From: Pyropia haitanensis | Taxonomy: Eukaryota; Rhodophyta; Bangiophyceae; Bangiales; Bangiaceae | Direction of reading: 5' to 3' | Assembly (NCBI GenBank): GCA_008729055.1 | Contig: SDUX01000006.1 | Location: forward strand, 2,840,842 to 2,904,841 | Length of the DNA: 64,000 bases | Part shown: positions 29,866 to 40,880 of the stretch, in pieces | How positions within the stretch are numbered: position 1 is the first letter of the stretch | Layout of the letters: each line of letters begins with the position of its first letter | Notes under the pieces: model-generated | Told to the model about the DNA's origin: nothing | Databases searched by the model: none | The model's input: the letters and a program-made list of their open reading frames with translations, nothing else | Translations under genes and position numbers: made by a program

Positions 29866-31929
29866 CGAGGCATGTCTGCAACTCGTTTTACTTGAAACTG
29901 TCTGAGTAAGTTCTTGTGCCCCAGGCGCCCGGCTCATCGAGTGCGCGAAGCATGTTTCCACTTCTGACCAATAGGAAAGCTCTCTGCCTCTGTTCTTTGT
30001 CTGAGACACGCCCGAGTTCCGCCGTCAAGACGTGCCCTCAGCAAGAACGCCGCTTGCACGCGCACATCTGAGCACGCTTCATGGCGCCGCCGCACTTCGT
30101 GTCCTACGCTTCGAAAAGCAACCTTCTATGTCTTTCCTTCATCGGCGTCCTCTGCCACGGTGCGTACCCTGCTGCCCCGCCTGTGGGAGCGCTTTGGTGG
30201 CTTTGAGCCCTCCCCTCTTTGGTGGTCGGGTTGCACCTTGTCTATACAATGCTTGGTAAGGCCGCTCCTTCTCAGCTGGAGGGTCGCTGACGCCCTTGTC
30301 CCGTTTTGATCTGCTGTACCGCTACACTCAAGCTTCTTCTCGTTCCCCGACACTCCATGCCTCTCCCTACTCTGTAGACAGACCGCCACGGGAGCTAAGC
30401 TGCGTCACAGCGACACTGTCTTGGCGGGCAGGCCGGCGGCCCCTGAGCTGGCATCAAAGTAACGTGGACGTCCCGCCATCGAGTGCTCGTCGCACTACGA
30501 GCTCGTCAAGGCCTTTCCGCAAGATGGCGTGACGCGCATTCCTCGTCTCCTTGTCCTAGAAGCTCGCAGGCGACAAGGACAGTGCAATAGGGGCAGAGCC
30601 ACCAACGTGGGCAATGGCCCGTACACGACGATACATATGCCACGCATGCGAAACGTGGCGGTGAACATCGAACGTGGTGGAACCCATCGTCGTCGAGCAT
30701 TAGAGAGTTGAAACAATAACGTCGTGGAAAGAATCACCACTTAACGTGGCACGCCACGTATGCCACGTACACAAAAACAACCCAGACTTCTCACGAAAGC
30801 CTTACCATTTGTCGTTATTGGAGGCCGTCTTGCGCAGACTTTGGGGGATCGCTTCCCGCGACGGATCGTGACACGTGTCGCACTCTCACGCCTGTTGCTT
30901 GACACCGGCGAAGTGACGACGCAGGGCAGGTGTTCGAGGGGGGGCGGGCCGTCGCTGGGCGCTGGGCGGCGCGGCCGCTGGGGAGAGACGGTGGGGGGGC
31001 AGATAGCTGGGAGGTGCAGGCTGGGGAGGGGCGGCGGCGTTGCTGGCACGGGGGTGCTTCGGCACGCTGGCGGGGGGGCGGCGCAGCGGCTGGCTGGCGT
31101 ACGTCGACGGCTGGCCGTGGCGACGCTGCTGCTGGGGGCGGTGGTGGCTGCGTACGGGGCAGACGTCCATCGACTTGCGGGGGTGGCTGCTGGCAGCGGT
31201 GCGGGCCGGCTGCAGTCGGGGGTGGCTGCTGGCGGGGGTGTGGGCCGGCTGCGGTCGGGGGTGACTGCCGGCGAGGGGGCCGCGCAGCTGCTGGTGCGGG
31301 TGACACTGCTGCTGGTGGGGGGGGGGCGGCCGCTGGCAGATGTTAGCGGACGCTTTTGGGAGCGGACGAACGCTGCGGGTGGCAGTAGCGAGAGTGACGG
31401 CAGGCGGGAGGCGCGCCGGCTGAGGGCGTGGCGGGCGGGCGCTGGCGGGGCTCGCGCGGTGCGGTTGCTATTCGGCGACAAGTGGGCATTGGCGATGAGC
31501 GACAGTGTGCCGGGGGATTGGGCGGCCAGCGGGGGGGGGCTGCTGGGTGCGGCGGGACGGCTGTTGGGTGCGGGAGGTGCGCGCGCTGGGGGCAAGGTGC
31601 GAGGCAGGCGGGGGGGGCGCGGGTGCAGGCGGCGGGCCCCGTGGACGTGTGGTGGGCGGGGTAGTCGTTGTGCTGCCCGCCGCACGCTTCCTTCCCGCCT
31701 GCGGTCGCCTACCAGCCGCCACGCCCCCGCCACCAGCGGCGTCGTCAGCACAATGGCTGGCCTGCCAACTCTTCAGACGCTACGCCCCCCCCCCATCGGC
31801 AGTCGCGGCACCCTTCCACCAGCAGCCGCGCCGCCCCCCTACCAGCAGCGGCGCCGCCTTCCCTCCCCTGGCGGCCGCGCCGCCCGGCCGCCCGCCGGCT
31901 GGCAGAGCGCCACTCTTCAGGGTCGGAGC

Positions 31930-32042
31930 CGTGCCGGCGGTTGGTGGGTGTCGTGCCGGCGGTGGGTGGGAGCCGGGCCGGCGGTGGGTGGGAGCCGGCG
32001 GCGGTGGGTGGGAGTCGGGCTGGTGGTGGGTGGGAGCCAGGT
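31930..32042. repeat. GGTGGGTGGGAGCC minisatellite
   Basis: Four to five imperfect copies of a GGTGGGTGGGAGCCGGGCC-like unit (20-22 bp) are found just before the start of duplication copy 2. Confidence 0.7.
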
Positions 32043-32354
32043 CCTCCGCAAGACAAGAAGCAGCTCAGGCTACAGTGAAATATTCGCGGCTAGGGCATTT
32101 TCGCTATCGCGCTCCATGTAATTCAAGTCTCACCTCTGCCTGCAACACTCCCTTTGGAAAGACCCCGCTCACAAGACAGAGACCCACACCCGCGCACCGG
32201 CTCGCGCCGCCCCACCCCCCCCGCACCCCCCCATTACTACTAAAAAAATGTACATGCGTACACGCCGGCAGGACGGCCGCGGTGGTCGCGGCGCGTGCTG
32301 TCCACCCAGCCCCCCCACCTCGGCGCTTCCCCGCCCCCCTATCCTTTGGCGCGT

Positions 32355-35207
32355 CTAGCCACCCACCGTGACGGCAGGCGGCGACGGCGTGCCAGCCGCA
32401 CCCGCCGTGTCGTCGGCGATGGCCGACGGCGGCGCGGCGGCCGTGGCGCTCCCCCCCTCGTCGTTGGCGGCGTCGACCGGCGCGGCTGCCGCCAGTACCG
32501 CCGGTGCCGCCGCGTCGCCCGCCGGCAGCCGCCCGTTGGCAGCGGCTGCCTCCCCAGCCGCCGCCGGCACCACCCCCCCGCCGGCCACCCCCTCGCCGTC
32601 GGCGCCGTCGGCGGCTGCGCTGCCACCGTCCGTCGTCCGGTCGGTAGTGGTGCTGGCATCGGCATTGGCGGCGGTGGCCGCGGGCGCGGCGTCGAGCCGA
32701 GCCGCGTCTGACAGATCCCGCGCGGCGGTCGGCTCGTCGCCGCCGTCGCCGCCGCCGGCGCCCCCGTGCTGCAGCTCCCACATCCGGCGGTAGCGCCCCC
32801 CCTCGATGCGGCGGAGCGCGTCGTGTGTCCCCCGCTCGACGATGCGGCCGGCGTGGAGGACGAGGATCTCGTCCGCGCCGACCACCGTCGACAGCCGGTG
32901 GGCCACGACGAGCGTCGTCGCGCCCGCGCTCGCGTCGCGCAGCGCTGACTGCAGGGACCGCTCCGTCTCACTGTCGAGGGAGGAGGACGACTCGTCGAGG
33001 ACGACCACCGCGGGCGACCGCACCACCATCCGCGCAATGCCCACCCGCTGCCGCTCGCCGCCCGACAGCAGCACGCCGCGCTCGCCGCAGATGGACGCGA
33101 GGCCCTTGGGCAGCCGCCCGACCCAGTCAGTCAGCTGCGCGACGCGCGCGGCGGCCGCAACGTCCGCGTCGGGGACGTCGTCCCCGCCGCCGCGGCCGTA
33201 GGCAATGTTGGTGCGCACCGAGTCGCGGAGGAGGTGACAGTCTTGGGGCACGACGCCGATCGCGTCGCGGAGGGACTGCTGCGTGACGTGCGCCACGTCC
33301 TGGCCGTCGATCGTGATGCGGCCGGCCGAGACGTCAAACAGCCGCAGCAGCAGCCGGAGGAGGGTGGACTTGCCCGACCCGGTGGGACCGACAATGGCGG
33401 TCGTCCCACCGGCGGGGACCGTGAAGGATATGTCGTGCAGTGCGCCCGCCGAGTCCGCCCCGTACGCAAACGAGACGCCCTCAAAGCACACGCGGCCGCC
33501 GCGTGAGGTGGGCGTTGGGCACAGGACCAGCGGGGTCGCGTCGGGGGCGTCCACAACGTCGGGGCGCTCCTGGCGGATGTCCACCAGCTTGCGCAGCGAC
33601 AGCATCGACGAGTGGAACTGGCGCACCGAGTAGGCCGCGTACGAGAACGGGTCAAAGATGCGACCCAGGAAGGTCTGAGCGGCGACAAAGTCCGCAACCG
33701 ACAGGGTGCCGTCCATCACCCAGCGGCCGACCATGACCATCCCCGCCGCCATAAACAGCGACTCGATGAGCGACTGGCCGTTGCTGATCAGCACCGAAGT
33801 GGCGTAGGAGCGACCCCGCCGGGCGTTCTGCCGGCTAAGGAGCGCACGGTATCGGCGCACCTCCACCGCCTCGGTGGCAAACACCTTGACGTTCTCATAG
33901 TTCATCAGCGAGTCTATTGCGCGCGACGAGTCGCGCGCGTCCGCCTTGAAAGACTGTTTTCGCTGCCGCATCTGCAGGCGCGTGCCCACCCACGTAAAGG
34001 CAGCGTACACGCCAATGGCACCGGCCGCCAAGGCGGCCAGCCGCCACGAGCCGAGCTGCCAGAGCGCGGTCAGGTTCATGATCAGCTGCGCGACCATCGG
34101 TAAGATCTCAAAGCTGACAAGCTCGAGGAGCTCCGTCACCGATCTGATGCCAATGTAGAACAGGTAGAGCACGCGACTTGAGTTGCGGTTGAGGTGCCAC
34201 CGCAGTGAGAGGCTGTGCAGGTGAGCAAACGTGGCGGTCTGGAGGTCCCGAAGAAGCGCTGCCTCCGCTGCGTTCCAACTGAGCCTTTGCACATTCCTGA
34301 GGAGCCCAGAGATGTAGTCCGTGCAGATGTAGCCCACAATGGCGACCAGCGGGCGCTGGTACGCCGCCGTCGGGACGAGGCGGCCCGGGAGGAGGTGGAG
34401 GAGGCGCTCGGTGACGGCCGCCGGCACCCACGACGGCGCCGCCGCCGACGAAGCTCCGTCGGTCGTGTCACGCGACGTGACCGCGGCCGAGTCGGCCGCC
34501 CCGCCGGCCGCAAACATGAGGCTATTCATGGCGTAGCGCAGCAGCAGCGGCTTGGCGAACCGGCACGCGTTGCGGGCGACCTCGGCGGCGACGGCCAACA
34601 CAAAGAGCGCGCGTAGCGTGTGTGTACGCGGCACCACCCACGGCGCCGCCACGCGCAGGGCGCCCAGGGCCGACACCTTGGGCTCCTCCTTCTCGTCGTC
34701 CTCCTTGTCCTCGTCCCCCTTTTCCGCGTCCCCCTCTTTCTTGTCCTCGCTCTTGTCCTCCTCCTTCTTGTCGCCCTCCTTCTTGTCGTCTTTGCCACCA
34801 GACTTGGCCCCGTTCCCGTCACGGGCATCCTTGTCGTCGGCGACGCAGGCGGTCCCGTTGACACCCGCCTCTGGCTCCTCACTGCCGGCTACCACCGTGG
34901 CGGCAGTAGCGGCGGATGTAGATGGTGTCGTCGACTTGGTGGCGGCGGCGGTGGCCGTGGCGCGGCCCACCCGCCGCCGCAGGCCGGCCGCCCGGCTGGC
35001 CGCCGCGGCGAGCACGCGCGACAGCGCGCCGCCGCGGACGACCGTCGGCGACGCGGCGGCAGGGGCGGCCGCGGCGGCGGTGGGAGCGGCAGCGTCGCCG
35101 CCACCACCGCCGTCGCCGCCACTGCCAGTGTCGCCGGTGTCAGAGGCGGCAGCGACGGTGGCGTCGCCGACGGCGCCCGCCGCGGGCGCCGCCCCCGCCA
35201 ACGTCAT
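32355..35207 (-). CDS. ABCB-family half transporter (HMT1/ATM1-like), copy 2
   Basis: This is a single exon of 950 residues starting at the ATG at 35207. The domain order is as in copy 1: charged KE/DK linker, transmembrane domain with AIDSLMNYENVKVFATE, then the nucleotide-binding domain (GPTGSGKST, LSGGERQRVGIAR, VVVLDESSSSLDSE, AHRLST). The Walker B region has DESSSSLD where most ABCB proteins have DEATSALD. Amino-acid differences from copy 1 cluster in the membrane domain (RNVQRLSWNAAEA versus IDVRWLSWNAAEA; NACRFAKPLLLR versus NACPVAKLLLLR), which could alter substrate handling. The tail stays in the Ala/Thr-rich frame (ends PPAVTVGG), so copy 2 is taken as the intact form. An endomembrane or organelle export role is family knowledge; the substrate is unknown. 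Confidence 0.92.
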   Translation of the reverse strand: MTLAGAAPAAGAVGDATVAAASDTGDTGSGGDGGGGGDAAAPTAAAAAPAAASPTVVRGGALSRVLAAAASRAAGLRRRVGRATATAAATKSTTPSTSAATAATVVAGSEEPEAGVNGTACVADDKDARDGNGAKSGGKDDKKEGDKKEEDKSEDKKEGDAEKGDEDKEDDEKEEPKVSALGALRVAAPWVVPRTHTLRALFVLAVAAEVARNACRFAKPLLLRYAMNSLMFAAGGAADSAAVTSRDTTDGASSAAAPSWVPAAVTERLLHLLPGRLVPTAAYQRPLVAIVGYICTDYISGLLRNVQRLSWNAAEAALLRDLQTATFAHLHSLSLRWHLNRNSSRVLYLFYIGIRSVTELLELVSFEILPMVAQLIMNLTALWQLGSWRLAALAAGAIGVYAAFTWVGTRLQMRQRKQSFKADARDSSRAIDSLMNYENVKVFATEAVEVRRYRALLSRQNARRGRSYATSVLISNGQSLIESLFMAAGMVMVGRWVMDGTLSVADFVAAQTFLGRIFDPFSYAAYSVRQFHSSMLSLRKLVDIRQERPDVVDAPDATPLVLCPTPTSRGGRVCFEGVSFAYGADSAGALHDISFTVPAGGTTAIVGPTGSGKSTLLRLLLRLFDVSAGRITIDGQDVAHVTQQSLRDAIGVVPQDCHLLRDSVRTNIAYGRGGGDDVPDADVAAAARVAQLTDWVGRLPKGLASICGERGVLLSGGERQRVGIARMVVRSPAVVVLDESSSSLDSETERSLQSALRDASAGATTLVVAHRLSTVVGADEILVLHAGRIVERGTHDALRRIEGGRYRRMWELQHGGAGGGDGGDEPTAARDLSDAARLDAAPAATAANADASTTTDRTTDGGSAAADGADGEGVAGGGVVPAAAGEAAAANGRLPAGDAAAPAVLAAAAPVDAANDEGGSATAAAPPSAIADDTAGAAGTPSPPAVTVGG

Positions 35208-36537
35208 GGCCGCACGCGGCGCTGCAGCGGTCCGACGCACGGACAGGGACACAGCAGCTGCGTGCGCGGACGACCCGATGGGGGAGAGGGTGGGCGGGCG
35301 AGCGCGATGCGCGTGCCGTGGGGACTGGGGAGGCGTGCAAGACGATGGCGGCGACGGACGGCGGCTGCGGCGGTGGGGGTCCGTTTATATTGGCGGCAGC
35401 CAGCCGCCCAGAGCACGCACGCGGACGGCGCGACCCACTGTCTGTGGGCGTTGGAGGGGGGAGTGGGGGTGGTGGGGTGCGCGCGCCGCGGGAGGCGCGC
35501 GGCCAGCGTGGCCACGTCACGTGACGGTCGGCCCGCAAGCGCACAGACAGCGAGTGGGGGGGATCGGGGGGGGGGGGGTGTGACCAGGTGTAGCCGTGAC
35601 TGCCTGCGGTCGGGGCGCGCCGCGCGTCGCAGCGGCCCACACAGCGCCACACACAGGCGTCCCAGGCTGGCAGCCAGGCACCCATTCTCCAACGCCCCCA
35701 ACGCCCACCGCCGCCGCGGCTGCCACCCAAGGGGGCGGGGGGGCGCACCCGCCGCGGCTCAGGCAGCAATGCATGACCGGGTTGTGGTGGGCGGCCGCCA
35801 GCGGTGGCGGCGGTGTGGCCCCCATCCCCCTCCACTCTCCCTCCCCAGCGGTGAGCACCTCGCCGCGTCGTCGGGCCCGCCGGCGGTTCCATCCGCCGTC
35901 ACGGCCTCTCCTCCACAGCTGTTGCAACCACCGTCCCGTGGGCCCTGTGAGTGGAAGTGATCTGAGCGGCCCCACGAGGCGGGGCGGCCGCCAGCCTGGG
36001 GGCGGGCCCCGCCTGATGTGGTCGGCGGCCGCAGGCGTCCACAAACTCCCGACAACGGGTCCTCGCTGGCTGGCAAATTACGATTGATAAATGTCTCTCT
36101 CAGCGTCATGGACCGCAAGGACACCCACCTCGCGCCGTTCCCGCGTGGACGTGGTCCCGCGGCGCGGGGGCGGGCCCGCCGCCAGCTTTACCCCCCCCCA
36201 CCCCGCCCCTCCTCGCATCCATACCGTCGCGGGCTTGCTCCGGTTCGATGTTGTCCCACGGCAGTCGCTGTCCCGCCGCAGCCGCCGCCGATGCCGCCGA
36301 CAACGCTAGCGACCGAACTGCCGCCGCCGCCGCCGCCGCTACTGCCACTGCCGCCACGAAGAGCTCGATAGAAAGCTGGGCATGGCGCTGCACCTGCCAG
36401 TGGCACGTGGGGCAGGCCGCACCAAGTGGCGGGCGCTCGCCTGGTCACAGTGGGGCGGTGGACCACGACGGAGCGCTTCTGGGCAGACCGCGGCCTTGAG
36501 CGCCTGGTTTTTTGGGGTGCCACGGAATTGGCGACGG
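35208..36537. promoter_or_regulatory. Upstream region of ABC transporter copy 2
   Basis: This holds the same TATA/CCAAT arrangement as copy 1 (35383-35389, minus strand). The rest matches copy 1 with scattered substitutions and small indels, for example at 35630-35700. No separate gene was recognised. Confidence 0.45.
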
Positions 36538-36572
36538 CTGGACCCGGGCGTCAGAGCAGAAGAATGCTCGGG

Positions 36573-38098
36573 GAGACAACTCAAAGGAGGTGCGGTGGCC
36601 ATGGACGCCGCCCAGACCCTATAGTAAGTACACAGGGCTGACTTCACTTTGTGTGTCAGGCACTACGCCGCTCCAGCCATTTGCTGACATCAATGTGTCA
36701 GGACACTAGATCGCATCAATCGGATAGATCAAAATTCAAAGATCCGGCCGGATGAACAGAAATGAAAGTTCAGCTGATAGCGCAAAGTGATGAGTGGTGT
36801 TGTGAACATTTGGGAGGTGTGCACTTGTATGACCGTCGATTGTAACTACCTGGGGAGTTCCGCAGAGGCCTATCCAAAAACTCAAACCGACCGATCGCGC
36901 AGCGCGACCCCCCGCAACTCACCTCCATGCCAGCCCAGGCCACCCCAAACCAGGGGGGGGGCCACGATGTGCGCGCAACCCCCCCCCCCGCCGCCAACCC
37001 CTGTTGCCGCCCACCGCTGCCCCTCCTCCAGCGGGCCCGCTGCCCGCGGGCCGCCGCCCCCACCCCGACCGCCGGCGCGCCGCGTCCAGCGCAGCCGGTC
37101 GGTGGCGGCCGGCCGCCGCGTCCCCCCCAAGCGCGCTGATCAGTGCCGCCCAGCAGCGGGGGCCTTGTCGGCGGGTGGGCGTCGGGGGGTGGTGTCTCGG
37201 CCACCCGCCCCCACACGCCACCTCAGCGCGTAGGCCTTGGGCCCCCCAGTCGTAGCTTCTCGACCCCCAGTCCCCCCCCCCCTCCCAAGGCCAACGCCAC
37301 CCCCCCCCCCGGTCTCTCGACGCCCACCACCCCGCCTCGTTTGAGCCCGCCACCACCTCCTCTCCCCCCCCCCCCCCCCCCCCCCCTTCACCGCCACCGC
37401 GACAGCACCCGCCGGCCGCCGTCGACCGGCAGGCGGGACACTTTTTTCACGCACCCCCTCCCCCCCACGCAGGCGTGTACCTGGCGCGGGGGGAGCGCGC
37501 GCGGGTGTCCCGCCGTGACCGTCGGCCGCGTCCGCGGGTCGGGGGCCACCGCGCTGGCGCGGCGCTAGGCGGGTGGCCTCGGCGGGGCCTGGGCCCCGCG
37601 GCGGCGGCCGGGCGACGACCGCTGCTCGCTGCGGCTGCCGAGGGGGTGGCGCGAACGCTGCCGCCAGCGCACTGTCGGGTCACCCCCCGCCTCGCCCGCT
37701 GCGCCCACTGGCTACGGACGCTGGCCGCCCCCGCGGCACCCGTTCACCGTCGTCGGCACCACCACGACCACCATCACCCCCCTGCGCACGGCCGCTTGCG
37801 CCGCGCTTCACTCCACACGACCACCCATCCCCCCCTTCCTTGCCCGGCCCCCTTCTGACTCCTCCTCCCCCCCCCTTCCATCCCCCGGCACGGCCACCAT
37901 TGGCAACACGCAGCGCCACGACGCGCACCCCCAACGGCACCTGACATTTTTTGGCACGCGTGGTCACGGACCGGCGTGACCGTCTCGTCCGCCGGCCGGA
38001 TCCACCACGGTGGCGGTGGCCCGCCGGCGGCGACGGTGCTCTCTTCCTCCCGTCTCAGCCCTCCTTCCCCCCCCCCCTCTCCCTTTGCGTCCGTGGCG

Positions 38099-38137
<39 letters not shown>

Positions 38138-39472
38138 TCAGCGGCGGCGGCCGTGTGCAAGGCACCAGCCAGCGTGTCTGGCGGCCGCCGGCGGCTGGGG
38201 GCGCGGCCGCGGTGCCGATTTTAGGGTCCCTTCAACGGCAGTTGGCGGCGGGCCGGCGCCCGCGGCGGCGGCGCTTGACGTTGGCTCGGTCGCGTGAGGC
38301 CGGCCGACGTTCTCGCCACCCGGCCCCCATCGGACCGGCTTGACCGGCGCGGTGCACCGTTTCACAAACCCCCCCCCCCCCCCCGTAGGGGCTCTCGTGG
38401 TGCCAGGTGGTGGCTGAGTCTCGTGGCGGATCTCGGCATTGCGGAGGAGGCGTTGCGCGCGGCCGCCGCTGTGCCCCTAGCGGCACCGGCCGGGCGGCAG
38501 CGCCCGGCGGCGGCCCGCCACCACGCGCGTGCGCGGCAGCGGCAGCTGGCGCCGCCGCCTGCGGCCGCACCGGTCGACGTGTCTGCCAAGGGGAGGGCGG
38601 GGCACGCCGGCTGGCCGGCGGCGGCATTGGTGGTGGGGGCGGCTGCGAGCGGCCACCCGCGGACCGTCTCTATCTCGGCGCACCTCCCGGTTGAGTGGGC
38701 CCGGCGGGCGGGCGTCCGCGGCCCGCGGCGGCGGCGGCTGGTAGGAGCGGCGGCGGCGCCGGTGGCGGCAGGTAGGTGCGGCGGCGGCGCCGGTGGCGGC
38801 GGGCCCGCCCCCGAGGGGGGGGGGGGTGCCTCGTGAGGGGTGGCGTCCCGGCCGTCGGCGGCGACTGTCTGCCAGTCGCTGCCCGCGTGCCCGCGTGCCC
38901 GCCGGTGCTGTACCAATCAGCCGGCGGCCGCGTGAGCGGGCGGCGGTCACGGCGGCTGCCGGCGCTGGTGTCGGTGGCTGGGTAGACGACGCGCACACGC
39001 CACGCGCGGGGGGTTTCCGGCAGTGGGCGCGTGTCGCAGCGTCCTCGGCGGAGGGTGGGGGGGACGACGCGCGGGGGCGTGGGGGGGGGCTTGGGGGGGG
39101 GGGGAAGCCGACCACTGCTGTGCGCTCTGCTCGCTGCGTGCCCTCCCCCCCCCCGGTTTTGCCTGGCTGGCGTGTCTTTTGGCCTCTGCAGGGGTGGCCG
39201 CTGGGCGTGCCGCCGCGGCGGGGCCCACTGACCACTGGCGGTGCCCCACGGGCGTGGCAGCCACCGGCCTGTGCGGAGGGGGGTGGGGGGGGGGTCATCC
39301 GCACCTCCCCGGTGCCGCGCGCCGCTGCCACCCGCCGCCGCCGCCGCTGCTGTCGCCGGCGCGGGCGCTGGCGCCGCCGTGCCGTCCCCCCCCCACCCTC
39401 CCACTCGCTTTCGATTCCACCTGTCCTCCCCGACCTCTGTGGCGGGAACCCGTCCGCCCTGGCCGTGGTGCG
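36573..39472. other. Gene-less interval upstream of the kinase gene
   Basis: 36600-36870 is AT-richer and without coding similarity. From 36900 on the sequence is extremely GC-rich with long C and G runs and a GCG tract (38098-38130). Open frames exist in all phases but none shows a recognisable domain. Confidence 0.4.
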
Positions 39473-39586
39473 ATGGGCAACGCGCCCCCGGCGTCGACGG
39501 CGGCGGCAGGGGGGCAGCCGCCACGGCGCAGGCACGGCGCCGGTGTGCCTGGCGGTGGCGGTGGTGGCGGTGGCGGTGGCGGTGGC

Positions 39587-39624
<38 letters not shown>

Positions 39625-39761
39625 GGGGGGGGGGGGGGGGGCGGTCCGCGGGGGGGGCGGCGGCACCCCCACGCCCCCGGTCTTCGGTCGTCGCCACGAG
39701 GGGGGGGCGGGCCCCGTGGGGGGGGGGGCGCTGGTGGCGCTGGCGGCGGCGGGCGTCGGGA

Positions 39762-39832
<71 letters not shown>

Positions 39833-40802
39833 GCCGTCCACCAGGCGGACGGCCCCCTACAGGGGGGGCGGGGCTAGGGGCTGGCGCCCGCGGCGGTGGC
39901 GGCGGCGGCGGGCGTGGCCACCCCCCCCCCCCCGCCAGCTCTTCGGCGAGCTCATCTGGTACGTTTGGGGAGGACGGCGTGCCACGGGCGGCGGTGCTGG
40001 CCAAGCGGCTCATTGAAAACTACTACGCGGAGCTGCTGGCCGCCGCCGCCGAGCGCCGCCGCCGCGCGCAGCGCACCGCCGCAGCGGTCGCGGCGGGCAG
40101 CCTGTCGCCCGCCGCGGCGGCGGCGGCGGCCCGTGACGCGGCCACCGCCGACGTGTCGCACCAGCTGCGGTGGCGGCAGCGACCGCCGTCGCCCGCCGAC
40201 TACGCGGTCGTGCGGCACGGGGTGCTCGGGCGGGGCTCCTTTGGCCGCGTCTTTCTCGTGCGGCACCTCGAGACGGGCACCCTCTGGGCGATGAAGCGGC
40301 TGTCCAAGCGGGACGTGCTGTCCAAGCGGCAGGTCGACCACGTGTGGCTCGAACGGTACGTGCTGCTGTCTGCCGCGGCGGGGCAGGCGGTGGTGCGGCT
40401 GGTCGCGGCCTTCCAGGACCGCACCCACCTGTACTTTTGTATGGACTACGCCGCGGGGGGGGACCTGCTGTCGCTGCTCATCCGCGCGCCACGGGGGGTC
40501 CTCCCCGAGGCGGTCGCCCGGTTCTACATAGCCGAGGTGGCCGCGGCGATCGCCGCGCTGCACGCGTCGGGCATCATCCACCGGGACATCAAGCCGGATA
40601 ACGTGCTGCTCGACGCGTCGGGGCACTGCCGGCTGAGCGACTTTGGGCTGTCCAAGTCCCTCCTGCCGGCGGTCGCGGGCGCGCCGGGCTGCCGCTTGCC
40701 GGCGCCCAGCAGCAGGCGCCACTCGTTGGCCGAGGGGGCGGGGCCGTCCTGGCGACGGCGGCCGCCGGGCGCCGCCGCGGTGGGTGGCGGCGGCGGCGGC
40801 CG

Positions 40803-40880
<78 letters not shown>

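Larger units (their letters stand above)
29651..32142. other. Gene-less interval between transposon 2 and duplication copy 2
   Basis: No protein similarity was recognised. It holds a 14-bp perfect hairpin (29827-29865), a cluster of ACGTGG motifs at about 30600-30770 including the palindrome ACGTGGC-AC-GCCACGT, and a Ser/Pro/Thr-poor GC-rich block at 30930-31700. A minisatellite lies at 31930-32040. The long open frames in both strands of 30740-32120 look like GC-driven chance frames. Confidence 0.4.
32143..36572. repeat. Segmental duplication copy 2 (unoccupied by the transposon)
   Basis: This is a direct repeat of 21975-27950 at a constant offset of 10,169 bases across most of its length. 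It includes a full ABC transporter gene, its TATA region and the empty transposon site (CTGG at 36538-36541). The left edge begins at AACACTCCC and the right edge at AATGCTCGGG. Confidence 0.92.

Noticed and set aside
30760..32121. Open frame of about 450 residues between transposon 2 and duplication copy 2
   Set aside because: It lacks an ATG start, is low-complexity, is equally open on the opposite strand, and runs through a minisatellite. No domain is visible.
36702..36709. GACACTAG resembling a transposon right end
   Set aside because: Only eight bases match. The preceding GGTAGAATA part of the terminal repeat and the hairpins are absent.
38098..38130. Regular GGC repeats considered as CRISPR or satellite
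   Set aside because: They are uninterrupted trinucleotide tracts without spacers, common in this genome as poly-Gly/Ala codons.
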